From assembly GCA_029465975.1 (NCBI GenBank), contig CM055738.1, positions 4,313,747-4,377,746 on the forward strand: a DNA stretch of 64,000 nt, given 5' to 3'. Source of the stretch: Dallia pectoralis (taxonomy: Eukaryota; Chordata; Actinopteri; Esociformes; Umbridae). Below are positions 1 through 10,573 of the stretch, in pieces (positions within the stretch are counted from its first letter, which is position 1; the number at the start of each line of letters is the position of its first letter). The translations under genes and the position numbers were made by a program. The notes under the pieces are model-generated. The model worked only from the letters and a program-made list of their open reading frames with translations, did not search any database and was not told the DNA's origin.

Positions 1-694
1 GAGGTTTCTGTCTCTGTTAGCGTAACACTCCGACCCAGTCAGCAAATTCATAGGAGGATCTAATGGATATGACACATTAGGGTTTGAAGTAGTCGCCATG
101 GTGATATCGTGAGGATCCAGGGTTTGGTATATTTATTTAGCTCTTCCTACTCGCTCACTGACACTCTCTAATCTCCCCGCCTTTCATCTGTCCGGAGGAT
201 CCTTGCGGTTCCACGGTTCTCTCTGTCTCCATGGAGAAATCTTTTTCGGTTCCATATGGAATCCTTTAATCAGAGTCTCTATGTGACCGTGGATCACAAA
301 CGTCTTCACTCATGGGAACACCCACATCTGCCTTCCCCGTACTGACACAAGTATCTGGTTTCGGTTCCATATCGAAACAAAACCATACCAGGCAATATCA
401 GAGAACATATTCTCCGATTAAAGTAAGGTGGAAGGAATCTATCGTTGCTCAAACATGCCAAGTGTTTTTCCCCAACCCAAAAAACACCGGACACCAACAA
501 TTGTGGTCAAACTTGGAGATTATGGATAGTGCTTTGGTCCGAGCCCGTGTGACCAGACTGAAGCCAATAGCCTGAGAAAAACAGATAAATAGTCCATGAT
601 TGGATTTCAACTAAATGAAGCCAGTAATGCAGACGTGATTCGCTAAAACTATGAGAATCAGTGCTTCCGTAGTTTCCAAGACCTGATGCACTCA
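1..694. other. Unique non-coding stretch
   Basis: I see no gene, repeat array or mobile element here. The word TTTCGGTTCCATAT occurs twice (near 247 and 359), too little to call a repeat. Open frames on both strands between 306 and 575 overlap each other, have no recognisable domain and are best treated as chance. Confidence 0.6.
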
Positions 695-1082
695 GGCATT
701 CAACTGCCGATGCTGATCTCTTACCGACTGTTACAAGGCATTCAACTGCCGACGCTGATCTCTTACCGACTGTTACAAGGCATTCAACTGCCGACGCTGA
801 TCTCTTACCGACTGTTACAAGGCATTCAACTGCCGACGCTGATCTCTTACCGACTGTTCCAAGGCATTCAACTGCCGACGCTGATCTCTTACCGACTGTT
901 ACAAGGCATTCAACTGCCGACCCTGATCTCTTACCGACTGTTACAAGGCATTCAACTGCCGACCCTGATCTCTTACCGACTGTTACAAGGCATTCAACTG
1001 CCGACGCTGATCTCTTACCGACTGTTACAAGGCATTCAACTGCCGACCCTGATCTCTTACCGACTGTTACAAGGCATTCAAC
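695..1082. repeat. Minisatellite, 42-bp unit, about 9.2 copies
   Basis: Tandem copies of a 42-bp unit that begins GGCATTCAACTGCCGACG and ends with ACTGTTACAA. Copies differ by single substitutions (GACGCTG or GACCCTG; one TTCCAA). The unit is a multiple of 3 and stop-free in some frames, so both strands show repetitive open frames of 200 or more codons (repeat peptide GIQLPTLISYRLLQ on the plus strand). These are artefacts of unit length. Confidence 0.95.
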
Positions 1083-1338
1083 ATGCTGACGCTCCTCGTG
1101 ACCGAAAGGCAATTTTTGTAAATGTCAAAAACACACTCTGCCTCCCGTATCTTCACAGCACTCAAGCAGGGTGCACCATGGGGGAAAATGACTTGAGATG
1201 GAGAGAGAGAGCAGATCCTGTTATAATGGACGAGCACTTGGCACCTTCCCTCTGGAAGAGTCTGTGGCTGCAGACCAAGTGCTGCCTCACCAAGCAGTAC
1301 ATGTCAGCATCTGACTGCAGGAGCCGAGGCCAAAGCTT

Positions 1339-1566
1339 GTGTGTGTGTGTGTGTGTGTGGCTCTATCAATCAGTGTCTGTGGGTATGTGATCGTGTGTCT
1401 GCATGTGTGTGTGTCTGCATGTGTGTGTGGCTCTATACATTAGTTTCTGTTTGTGTGTGTGTGTGTGTCTGCATGTGTGTGGCTCTATCAATCAGTGTCT
1501 GTGGGTACGTGAGCGTGTGTCTGCATTGCATGTGTGTGTGTGTCTGCATATGTATGTGTGTGGGGG
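1339..1566. repeat. Compound GT microsatellite / minisatellite
   Basis: A pure GT run at 1339-1359 leads into about three diverged copies of a GT-rich module containing GGCTCTATCAATCAGTGTCT and GTGTGTCTGCATG (about 1361, 1428 and 1480). It looks like a minisatellite grown from a GT microsatellite. Confidence 0.9.
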
Positions 1567-3821
1567 AGTAGTGTATCTGTTTCTTCACAGGGCAGCCACC
1601 GCGACCACACACTTATGAGACACCAGGAGCTGTTCCCTGCACAACCCCACAACCACTCCCCCCCAGCCCCCCGCGAGTCAACCACCCCCCAGCCCTCGCC
1701 CGCTGCCGGGTCGTCGGACTCCTTGGCCGAGCACAGCACACACCGATGAAAAACAAACACAACTGTGTCAGCCCGGCCACCACACAGGCTGAGAATGATT
1801 TAGCGAATTCCGCAGACGTGTCCTGGAACCATAAGGTGGCCTAAATATAAAGCCAGAGAATAAACCTGTTAGTCCTGCCGCAGATAATCACAAACCCTCG
1901 AGAGCTCCGCCGTTAAACTGCGCCACAAATGGCGTTCCCCGGTTAGCGTTGGCAATTACCATAACACTGGCGTTGTCAAGCCCAGTCGCCAGGTGCCCAG
2001 CGGTCGACTCGCATTAAAACGGAAACATCCCGGACTCTTCATATCCTCTACTGCTCGGCTTGTCGTCTTCAAAGATGACCAACTCGGTCCGGCGAATCAA
2101 GCAGCGCCGCTCATCACAGAACTCGGAGCCAGTCGGAGGGGCCTGATCAATGCTGAGAGCCTCCGGAGGCAGCATTAGGAGGAGCACGCCAACTGGGGTC
2201 CCTCTGTTCAGACGGAATCAAAGGACTCCTAATTATGACGGGTGGGAGGAGGAACAATAGACTGAGAGCCCGGCTCTGCTGGAGGATGCCTCTTATTTCC
2301 TCTGAGCGTTGGCTATAGAAGTGGCCAGCCAATCATGGAACAGAAGATGTAGAGACGGTGATGGATTTAACTGGCCACGCTGCAATAACGCAGCTTACGT
2401 TCCCTGCAATGGTCTGAAACAAACGTTCCACAGGGAATTATAAGGGGCACACACGCTGTAATTTAACGAGTGAAAGTCAAGGGAGCGCCGATATTTTATC
2501 AATGGGGTTTGCGTTGTCATGGCATTTAATCATTTGCACAAATGTCACTCTTATGCTAATCAAAGCTGAAGTAGTACTATTTAATTTAAAAGGGTGGGCG
2601 CCAAGTCGTTTTTCACTGAGCTAGCGAAAAACGAATCGCCCTCAACAACCACGTAACCAGTTGTAAAACAAAGACACGGTGGGCGGGTGATGAAGACTAC
2701 TTCATTACTTTGACAAGAACGCAAAATAACTCCTGTAGTCAAACCACATGTATTCATGAGATTACAGCACTAGACAAACATGTTCCACGCCGTACGGAAA
2801 CAGAACCCCGTTGAAGACGAGAACGACGGCCAGTCGTCTGGATCTCTGCCATTGTTTAGTCTCGGTTTCAGACGTGTTCTGTGTAATTTTGATGGACAGC
2901 GTAGTCGGGTCTTATATCTGTCAGTCACATACAGCCCTGCCGTGAAAACACTGCCGCTGTTTGACTAAGGACGCCTACGTCATCCTAGCCCCCCACCTTG
3001 AGAGTTTAACTAAATAAGCCCCTGTGGGACTTGGTATCAAAGCTCGGTTCTATCTTACAAGATTTATGCCCTTGCCATTGTTATTGTTTGAAAGGCTTGA
3101 GAGCTTGACGTGGGATTTATTGGACCTCGGCCACTGTGGATGTCCACCCAGGTCCCAGACACACACAAGTCCTCTCTGCTCCGCTCGCTTGTTTAAAGAG
3201 AGCTCAGAATAGGACCTTCCTGTCAACACTGGAGTAATGTTTTAATCTGAGGGAAAACAAGACCTCTGCAGCTTGGAGGTGCACCTAGTGTTACATGGAG
3301 TTCCTTAAAGCTTTTAGGTCAACAAACGTGACTAACTCAATACAGACAGTAGTTTGGCATTGCTGCTATGTCTTGCTATGACGAGTTATTTCTGATGAAA
3401 TGTTCGAAAATAGTATAATAACATTTACAATGATAACTCTGGTGAAATGCTGGTTCCCTAATTGGGCTGAGGGAAGATAAGATGGATGAGATCATGGAGG
3501 TGACAGGACAACCAATGCCTGCTTGGGTCAGTGAAAGATCAGAGAATGATCTGGAATGAGTGACCCATCCACAAGCCTGATTGGTCGTGGTTGAAGAGAT
3601 AGAGCACAGAGGGTTGGATACAGCACACTCAAGTGTTTATTATAGCAAACGAAAGAATGCCAGTCTTTGGTTTTCGACGTCAGAGGGGTGAAGTGTAGGT
3701 TAATAGTAGAGGGAGAGAAACTATGGACCCTGTTGACGTCAGAGGGGAAAGAGCCGGTGTTTCTGGTTGATGAGAGAGTTATTGAATGCAAGAAAAGTTC
3801 CAGAGATGATCTGTACATCTG
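1567..3821. other. Unique non-coding stretch, candidate regulatory DNA
   Basis: No gene or mobile element recognised. The first 200 bases are C-rich. The middle part is balanced in composition with AT-rich words, and 2470-2600 is singled out separately. A perfect cAMP-response-element palindrome TGACGTCA lies at 3734-3741, which may be chance. Short open frames here have no domain and overlap on both strands. Confidence 0.5.
2470..2600. promoter_or_regulatory. Candidate conserved non-coding element
   Basis: The block has the texture of vertebrate developmental enhancers: interspersed AT-rich words including TTTAATCATTTG and an octamer-like ATGCTAAT at 2553-2560 directly followed by CAAAG. 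No repeat or coding signal explains it. This is inference from composition and motif words; conservation was not measured. Confidence 0.22.
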
Positions 3822-4106
3822 ATATAGGATGTTAAAGGGAAGGTTGGGAGAAGGTGAGAGTCATAGGATGTTAAAGGGGAGGTTGGGAGAAGGTGAGAGT
3901 CATAGGATGATAAAGGGGAGGTTGGGAGAAGGTGAGAGTCATATAGGATGTTAAAGGGGAGGTTGGGAGAAGGTGAGAGTCATAGGATGTTAAAGGGGAG
4001 GTTGGGAGAAGGTGAGAGTCATATAGGATGTTAAAGGGGAGGTTGGGAGAAGGTGAGAGTCATATAGGATGTTAAAGGGGAGGTTGGGAGAAGGTGAGAG
4101 TCATAG
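3822..4106. repeat. Minisatellite, 39/41-bp unit, about 7 copies
   Basis: Seven copies of a purine-rich unit containing AGGATGTTAAAGGGGAGG and ending GGTGAGAGTC. Some units are 39 bp and some 41 bp because of an extra AT at the junction (CATAGG or CATATAGG), so the reading frame is not kept. One copy has GATGATAAAG instead of GATGTTAAAG. Confidence 0.95.
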
Positions 4107-4556
4107 TTCATCTCAATGTCTCAGATGAACTCAGCCTTATTGACAGCCGATCAACTCTACCAAATGCCACCAAAGACCAGGAATTCCACATGGATTTCAC
4201 GAGCGGAGAACACTATATTAGAAGGACAGGCGTCTACAACGAGAAAACAGAGATCCAATGTGAGGTTGGTCTTCACTGCCGTACCCTGGTAGAACTACAC
4301 CAACAACTGGGCAGAACTGTCTTTGTGTCAGAGCCAGGTGTATGTGTTACGCACAGACGGCAGTGGCCATGAAAGGCCAGAGCAGGAGGCTTTAGTACTC
4401 ACACTAATTGACGACAGCCTGGTAGAGGTAAAACCACTCCACCTGCAGTGGAGCCAATTATCATCAAAGAAGTCTCATCGTCTGTTAGATCAATGGCTGC
4501 AGAAGGGACTAGAAGTGTCATTCAATGTCAGATGGAGGATCCTGTCTGGGTGATCG
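4107..4556. other. Orphan open frames, possible decayed coding fragment
   Basis: Directly after the array the plus strand is open in one frame to 4372 and in a second overlapping frame from 4323 to 4553, as if a longer frame had suffered a frameshift. The amino-acid composition is protein-like (segments such as GEHYIRRTGVYNEKTEIQCE), but I recognise no family. On the minus strand a short frame near 4480 reads LTDDETSLMIIGSTAGGVVL, which resembles the start of an immunoglobulin-type receptor transmembrane segment but runs into stops. It could be a pseudogene fragment, a transposon relic or chance. Confidence 0.25.
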
Positions 4557-4753
4557 TTTGACCGCAATGCTGATGGACGAGGCCTGAATTGATGCGCGTT
4601 TGCTATTGTGGAAGTGCGTTTTGCACTGGTGTATTACAGTTTGTGCATTTTCCCGACAAGACACATGTCTGATGCATCTTTCAAAGTGGCAGACATATTA
4701 ATATAGACAGGCCAATGAACAGTAAATATACTGTAGATGTTTGCACATAAACA

Positions 4754-4785
4754 CACACGCGCACACACACATGCACACTCATATT
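4754..4785. repeat. CA microsatellite (interrupted)
   Basis: Short interrupted CA run (ACACACACGCGCACACACAC) in otherwise unique DNA. Confidence 0.85.
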
Positions 4786-5796
4786 GGCAAGCGTCACAGG
4801 CACATCAAGTCGAAAATAATTAAGGATATAATGAATAATAGGGTATTATTGAAACAATGTATTACCAAAGTACCGGAGACACGGCTCCTTAAAATTCTCC
4901 ACTAAGAAATTGCCACCGCGTTCTACAAAGTGATAGAAATGATAATTAGTTCCCATGGAAACCGAGCAGAGACTTACGCAGCCGGTGAACAACGGTTCGA
5001 AAAATGGCGGACGCCAGTTGCGCGTGTAAGTGTCGGCACTGTGCCTCACCGGAGCAGACGCGGGCGAGAGGTCGACGGGGTGGCCGCGGAGAATCTAACA
5101 GAAACCGGCGATACAAATAACTGATGGCGGACATTAAGGCTCGTGTCAAAGGCTGACGATCGCCCTGTGATCGCGGCTAACGGTGCCTGCTGTTATTGAC
5201 AAGGATCAAATAAATACTTGTCCGTGGCTGTTAACACGGTTCTGGGACAAAAGCCCTGACGCTTCTCCCAGGTATTGTATGAATTCCTATTGAGGCTGGA
5301 ATTGCCGTTAAGGCAGGAATAGATTTGAGTCATAAGCTGTTATACTCGGACAAAAAGGGCCTGACAAATTACATATTGTGTTTAACATAATCAATTCAGG
5401 AGAAAATTGAAATTTGAACATTAGGCAGGTTACCGGGTCAGCACCAGTACAAAGATCAACAACTCCATTAAAAAAAAAACGTTCCATTCTAATTGTATAT
5501 CCAGAGCTTTAATTGTGGATGTCGTTAAAGGGGAAGCAGTGTATTTAGAAAATCTGTCTGTGTCTGTACCTCTTTGACTTCGTTTTGGGTCAAGGGTACA
5601 CCCCCGATCTGACAAAGAGTGTGTTTAAGCCCCGCCATGATGTCATATCCTGTCTCTTAACTAACTGTGCAACATAAAAACCACACAAGGGTTCTTACCT
5701 GGTCATTCGTGCCAGATGGTCCCACACGTCCAATGTCTGGGATGTTCCATCTCATGACATCACTCATGTTTCTCCATTGTTGTGAATTGTCTGTTA
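4786..5796. other. Unique stretch with a CpG-dense centre
   Basis: No gene recognised with confidence. Positions 4980-5110 are noticeably richer in CpG than the surroundings and are described separately. From 5350 to 5800 the sequence is AT-rich and featureless until the 16-bp array begins. Confidence 0.5.
4998..5112 (+). promoter_or_regulatory. Candidate CpG-rich promoter or first exon
   Basis: The word AAAATGGCGGAC at 5001-5012 fits the YY1-type ATGGCGG element often found at vertebrate transcription starts. The ATG at 5004 opens a 38-codon frame (MADASCACKCRHC...) ending near 5118, and a good splice-donor sequence GTAAGT lies at 5026-5031 inside it. A second ATGGCGGAC is at 5124. CpG density is locally high. 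No downstream exon was identified, so this is only a candidate; a CpG-rich regulatory block without a transcript is equally likely. Confidence 0.22.
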
Positions 5797-6640
5797 GATA
5801 TGATATATGATATACGTAACATAGGATATACGTAACATAGGATATACATAACATATGATATACGTAACATAGGATATACGTAACATATGATATACGTAAC
5901 ATAGGATATACGTAACATATGATATACGTAACATATGATATACGTAACATATGATATACGTAACATAGGATATACGTAACATATGATATACGTAACATAG
6001 GATATACGTAACATATGATATACGTAACATATGATATACGTAACATATGATATACGTAACATAGGATATACGTAACATATGATATACGTAACATAGGATA
6101 TACGTAACATATGATATACGTAACATATGATATACGTAACATATGATGTACGTAAGATATGATATACGTAACATAGGATATACGTAACATATGATATACG
6201 TAACATATGATATACGTAACATATGATGTACGTAAGATATGATATACGTAACATAGGATATACGTAACATATGATATACGTAACATAGGATATACGTAAC
6301 ATATGATATACGTAACATAGGATATACGTAACATATGATATACGTAACATAGGATATACGTAACATAGGATATAGGTAACATATGATATAGGTAACATAG
6401 GATATACGTAACATATGATATACGTAACATAGGATATACGTAACATAGTATATACTCAACATATGATATACGTAACATAGTATATACTTAACATATGATA
6501 TACGTAACATATGATATACGTAACATAGTAAATACTTAACATACGATATACGTAGCATACGATATACGTAACATAGGATATACGTAACATATGATATACG
6601 TTACATATGATATATGTAACATAGGATATACGTAACATAC
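5797..6640. repeat. Minisatellite, 16-bp unit, about 53 copies, doubly palindromic
   Basis: Tandem 16-bp units of two main types, GATATACGTAACATAT and GATATACGTAACATAG. Each unit carries the palindrome TACGTA, and the first type creates CATATG at its junction. An 80-bp block that begins ATGATGTACGTAAGATATGA is present at about 6144 and again at 6224, so there is local higher-order duplication. All three minus frames stay open over hundreds of codons simply because the unit lacks stops in that direction. Confidence 0.96.
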
Positions 6641-7242
6641 GACATGCTACGTATTCCCCCAGGACAACGTTGGATTGTGAAATGTGACTCGATGTTCGGC
6701 GATAGATTTGTCTTGGGTGAACACAGTTTACCCTGGCGCTTGCAAACAACGCATGATTGATGAAGCTACTCCCATTAACGTTCAAAAGGCAGCAGACACG
6801 TCATGTGAATAAACACCTTTCATTGGGTCTGTTTCCAGAGGCATTACTGTACTTAAATGGCTTTCACAGTACGCTACACCGCTCACAATCAGAGCGCTGA
6901 AAGAAATAAAAGACCAAGCAAATGTTTCACTAGCCTTTTAGACACAATTAAATAGCCACCAAAAACCATTCTGCCATGTCAAGCGTTCATCCACCTTTAA
7001 TAATTACATTTATGTGTTAATGACCTAATCATCAATGCACGTTTAAATTAATTGAAGATGTAAACCATATGCTAATTCCGCCGTGTGCACAGGCTTTTGC
7101 CAAGGAATTATACTGAGATAGTTTGTGTTGGGGCGGGGCCTTAACATCCAGATAATTCTTGACTGTACCCACTCCGAACCTAAACATAGAGATTTGGTAC
7201 AGTCTAGAATGTTGTCATCACGTCCAGGGCATGCCAAATCGG
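6641..7242. other. Unique AT-rich stretch, candidate regulatory DNA
   Basis: No coding or repeat signal. Positions 6930-7080 contain many homeodomain-type words (CAATTAAAT, TAATAATTAC, TTAATGAC, AAATTAATTG) and the octamer-like ATGCTAAT at 7069-7076, the texture expected of a conserved enhancer. This is inference only. Confidence 0.3.
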
Positions 7243-7730
7243 CCTGTTATAGTGTCGTGCATATAGACAAACACAGTCCTGGTATAGTGGCGTGCATATA
7301 GACAAACACAGTCCTGTTATAGTGGCGTGCATATAGACAAACACAGTCCTGTTATAGTGTCCTGCATATAGACAAACACAGTCCTGGTATAATGGCGTGC
7401 ATATAGACAAACACAGTCCTGGTATAGTGGCGTGCATATAGACAAAGACAGTCCTGTTATAGTGTAGTGCATATAGACAAACACAGTCCTGTTATAGTGG
7501 CGTGCATATAGACAAACACAGTCCTGTTATAGTGTCCTGCATATAGACAAACACAGTCCTGGTATAGTGACGTGCATATAGACAAACACAGTCCTGGTAT
7601 AGTGGCGTGCATATAGACAAACACAGTCCTGGTATAGTGACGTGCATATAGACAAACACAGTCCTGGTATAGTGGCGTGCATATAGACAAACACAGTCCT
7701 GGTATAGTGACGTGCATATAGACAAACACA
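7243..7730. repeat. Minisatellite, 35-bp unit, about 14 copies
   Basis: Units of 35 bp containing CGTGCATATAGACAAACACA and a variable CCTGGTATAGTG or CCTGTTATAGTG junction. Positions around the junction alternate among GTGGCG, GTGACG and GTGTCC. The unit length is not a multiple of 3, so minus-strand open frames cycle through the three frames (repeat peptides such as LYQDCVCLYA). Confidence 0.96.
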
Positions 7731-8028
7731 GGCCAGTTACACAGTCTTCAGCGTGTAGCTACACTGAATCAAATGTAACTCAACACAGAATTCCTCATTA
7801 AAGCATTTTATATTACATGAGAGCAGATCCTCAAGTGTTCTAATTGAAAACTTCATGAATTAATCAATAGTCTCATATTCATATTAATATCACAATCAAG
7901 ATGTTTGATAAGGACATGTAGGCCGTGAAATATTAACCGCGTTTAATTATTTAGGAACTCTGACGGCACACTTCTCCAAATCACATCGATGTCGTTCTTT
8001 ACACCGCTTCGCCCGTGGCTACTTCACA
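7731..8028. other. Unique AT-rich stretch
   Basis: No gene. AT-rich with ATTAATCAATAG, CATATTAATATC and GTTTAATTATTTAG words; possible regulatory DNA but unsupported by any direct test. Confidence 0.4.
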
Positions 8029-8101
8029 CAAACACACACACACACACTTATACACACATATACATTCATACACACATATACGCACACATACACACACACA
8101 G
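8029..8101. repeat. CA-rich interrupted microsatellite
   Basis: CA dinucleotides interrupted by TTATA, TATA and CATTCATA steps; low-complexity DNA. Confidence 0.9.
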
Positions 8102-8887
8102 GGTATGAGGTATTTTTCGTGTCACAACGAAAATACAAACCACATGTATCGTCCCTCAAGAAAAACTACAACGGGCAAATCCCAGAAAAAGCAAGCTCAC
8201 CCACGAGCCAGGCTCCTCTGGATGGCTTTTGCTAACATTTGAGTGTAACCTGAAGAGTGTTGGGGCAATGATGATTGGCTTCGTACATCCTCTACGATCA
8301 GACCATGCAAATGAGTGTGATACGCTGTGTGTGAGTGTCTGCCTATTTCCCGTCCACTCTCCACCCAGTCACGTGTCACATGTCCCACGTCTGTCTCGGT
8401 CAAAACGCTTGTCGTCAAAGTTTTGTAGAGAAGATCCATCAACACGCATGCGTGTGATTGTGCAACCCCGCCTGTCTATGGGACAAAATGGAGGATGGCG
8501 AGACAGGAGGAGAGGCAGAGGCTTGTGATGTAATTAGTGTTGGAAGTTCAGTTTCAGGATCTTAAGCACATCACAATGTTATAGTCTTCCGAATGTGTCA
8601 TATATAAGTCAAACATCCGAAATGACGACCATTTACCTTAAAATCTGAACAAAAAATGGAGAGTTAGTCTGAATCATTTCCGTTGACATGAGTCACGTGA
8701 AGCTTCAATTGATTCCACATTGCGTAGCGTCAGACCAGATCCATCCAAGTACAGTTATGACGTCTCCCCACACCCAGACTGGCTGTTTATTGACCAGTGT
8801 CTAATCCAGCTAGACGGGAGACCCTTCTTCAAGGTCTAGTATAATCCATGTCTCACGTGTCCTCAGAAGATAAATCAGACCTGGCCC
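8102..8887. other. Unique non-coding stretch
   Basis: No gene, array or mobile element recognised. Overlapping open frames on both strands at 8197-8528 (75-99 codons) have no recognisable domain. Confidence 0.5.
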
Positions 8888-9705
8888 TGATGGACCCTGT
8901 TGAACGCTGATGAACTCTGATGAACCCTGATGAACTCTGATGAACCCTGATGAACCCTCATGGACCATGATAAACCCTGATAAACCCTCATGGACCCTGA
9001 TGAACCCTCATGGACCATGATAAACCCTGATGAACCCTCACGGACCCTGATGAACCCTCATGGACCATGATGAACCCTGATGAACCCTCACGGACCCTGA
9101 TGAACCCTCATGGACCATGATGAACACTGATAAACCCTCATGGACCCTGATGAACCCTCATGGACCATGATGAACACTGATAAACCCTCATGGACCCTGA
9201 TAAACCATCATGGACCCTGATGAACCCTGATGGACCCTGATGAACCCTGATGAACCCTGATAAACCCTCATGGACCCTGATGAACCCTAATAAACCATGA
9301 TGGACCCTGATGAACTCTGATGAACCCTGATGAACCCTCATGGACCCTGATGAACCCTGATAAACCATCATGGACCCTGATGAACCCTGATGGACCCTGA
9401 TGAACCCTGATAAACCCTCATGAACCCTCATGGACTCTGATGAACCCTGATGGACCCTGATGAACCCTGATAAACCATCATGGACCCTGATGAACCCTGA
9501 TGAACCCTCATGGACTCTGATGAACCCTGATAGACCCTGATGAACTCTGATGAACCCTGATAGACCCTGAGGAACCCTGATGAACCCTCATGGACCCTGA
9601 TAAACCCTCATAGACCCTGATGCACCCTCATAGACTCTGATGCACCCTGAGGAACCCTGATGAACTCTGATGAATCCTGATGAACCCTGATGAACCCTGA
9701 TGAAC
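8888..9705. repeat. Minisatellite, 10-bp unit, about 80 copies
   Basis: A 10-bp unit, consensus TGATGAACCC, with frequent variants TCATGGACCC, TGATAAACCC, TGATGGACCA and TGATGAACTC. Variants recur in blocks: a 50-bp series containing TCATGGACCATGATGAACAC is repeated around 9060-9180. The period is close to the DNA helical repeat. The array ends in unit-like TGATGAACAG before unique DNA. Confidence 0.95.
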
Positions 9706-10458
9706 AGTTCTTAGAGACGGGGTGAGGGCTGAATCGTGGCCGTAACGCCTTCTTTTCCTGGACTAATACTGTATTAATGAAAACTGCCAAACTTTATCGT
9801 TCCAGGAAGGGAACAGACGTCCTGCAAAAAACATGCAAATTGTATGTAGCGTTAATTAGCAAATGTGCAGTTACTCCGGCTGTCTGTGTGCGTTAGTATG
9901 TTGTCGCCATCGAAGCCTTGAATTACTGATTACCATTTGGGTTTTCTGTTAATCTCATTTGAATTTTATACCCTTTTTCCAAAGCCTTTTTTACTGGAAT
10001 CGTAAAAACAGATTAACACAAAGCGAGTGTGTGAGCAAGTCTCAGCACAATGCAGGAAATGGATTAGTGGAGTACATATGTTTATCCCTGCTGGTCTGTA
10101 AAGATGAAGTGGCCTTTCCCTTGTTATGCTTTTGTATATATAAAGAGGTAAGCAACGTTTGTTTGTGGTTAATTGAACAGAGCACAGAGATGGCCGATCT
10201 CTTTCATTTAAAAGCCTTTGTACAGAACTATTGACATTGATTCCCTCTAAAACACGCATGTTCATAAACGCACAGTTTACCTCTGAGAAACACAATTTTC
10301 CTCATCATTGTGAACCGTTTCCATTGGCAACAGCTGCCAAAAAATTAAATGCTATGGAAACAAGTTTCAGTGGTGGTTCTCAGTGAAAATTCCCCAAAAT
10401 AGAAATGTAGGGAGAATTATCCTGTAGTGTAAGGTGTCTGAATTAAACGACTGTACGG
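9706..10458. other. Unique AT-rich stretch, candidate regulatory DNA
   Basis: No gene. A perfect octamer ATGCAAAT lies at 9833-9840, with TTAATTAGCAAAT about a dozen bases later; AT-rich sequence with homeodomain-like words continues to about 10330. Open frames of about 100 codons on both strands over the same bases are mutually exclusive and have no domain. Confidence 0.35.
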
Positions 10459-10573
10459 CCTGGTGTTCAGTCTGTGGTGTTTAGTTTGTGGTGTTCAGTT
10501 CATGGCGTTCAGTCCGTGGCGTTCAGTCCGTGGCGTTCAGTCCGTGGCATTCAGTCCGCGGCGTTCAGTCAGC
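10459..10573. repeat. Minisatellite, 14-bp unit, about 8 copies
   Basis: Units resemble GTGGCGTTCAGTCC. Diverged copies at the left edge (GTGGTGTTTAGTTT) grade into near-identical copies in the centre. Confidence 0.93.

Noticed and set aside
5657..6558. Tyrosine-rich repeat proteins of 230-270 residues on the minus strand
   Set aside because: The 16-bp unit is not a multiple of 3, so all three frames cycle through the same peptide; pure repeat artefact.
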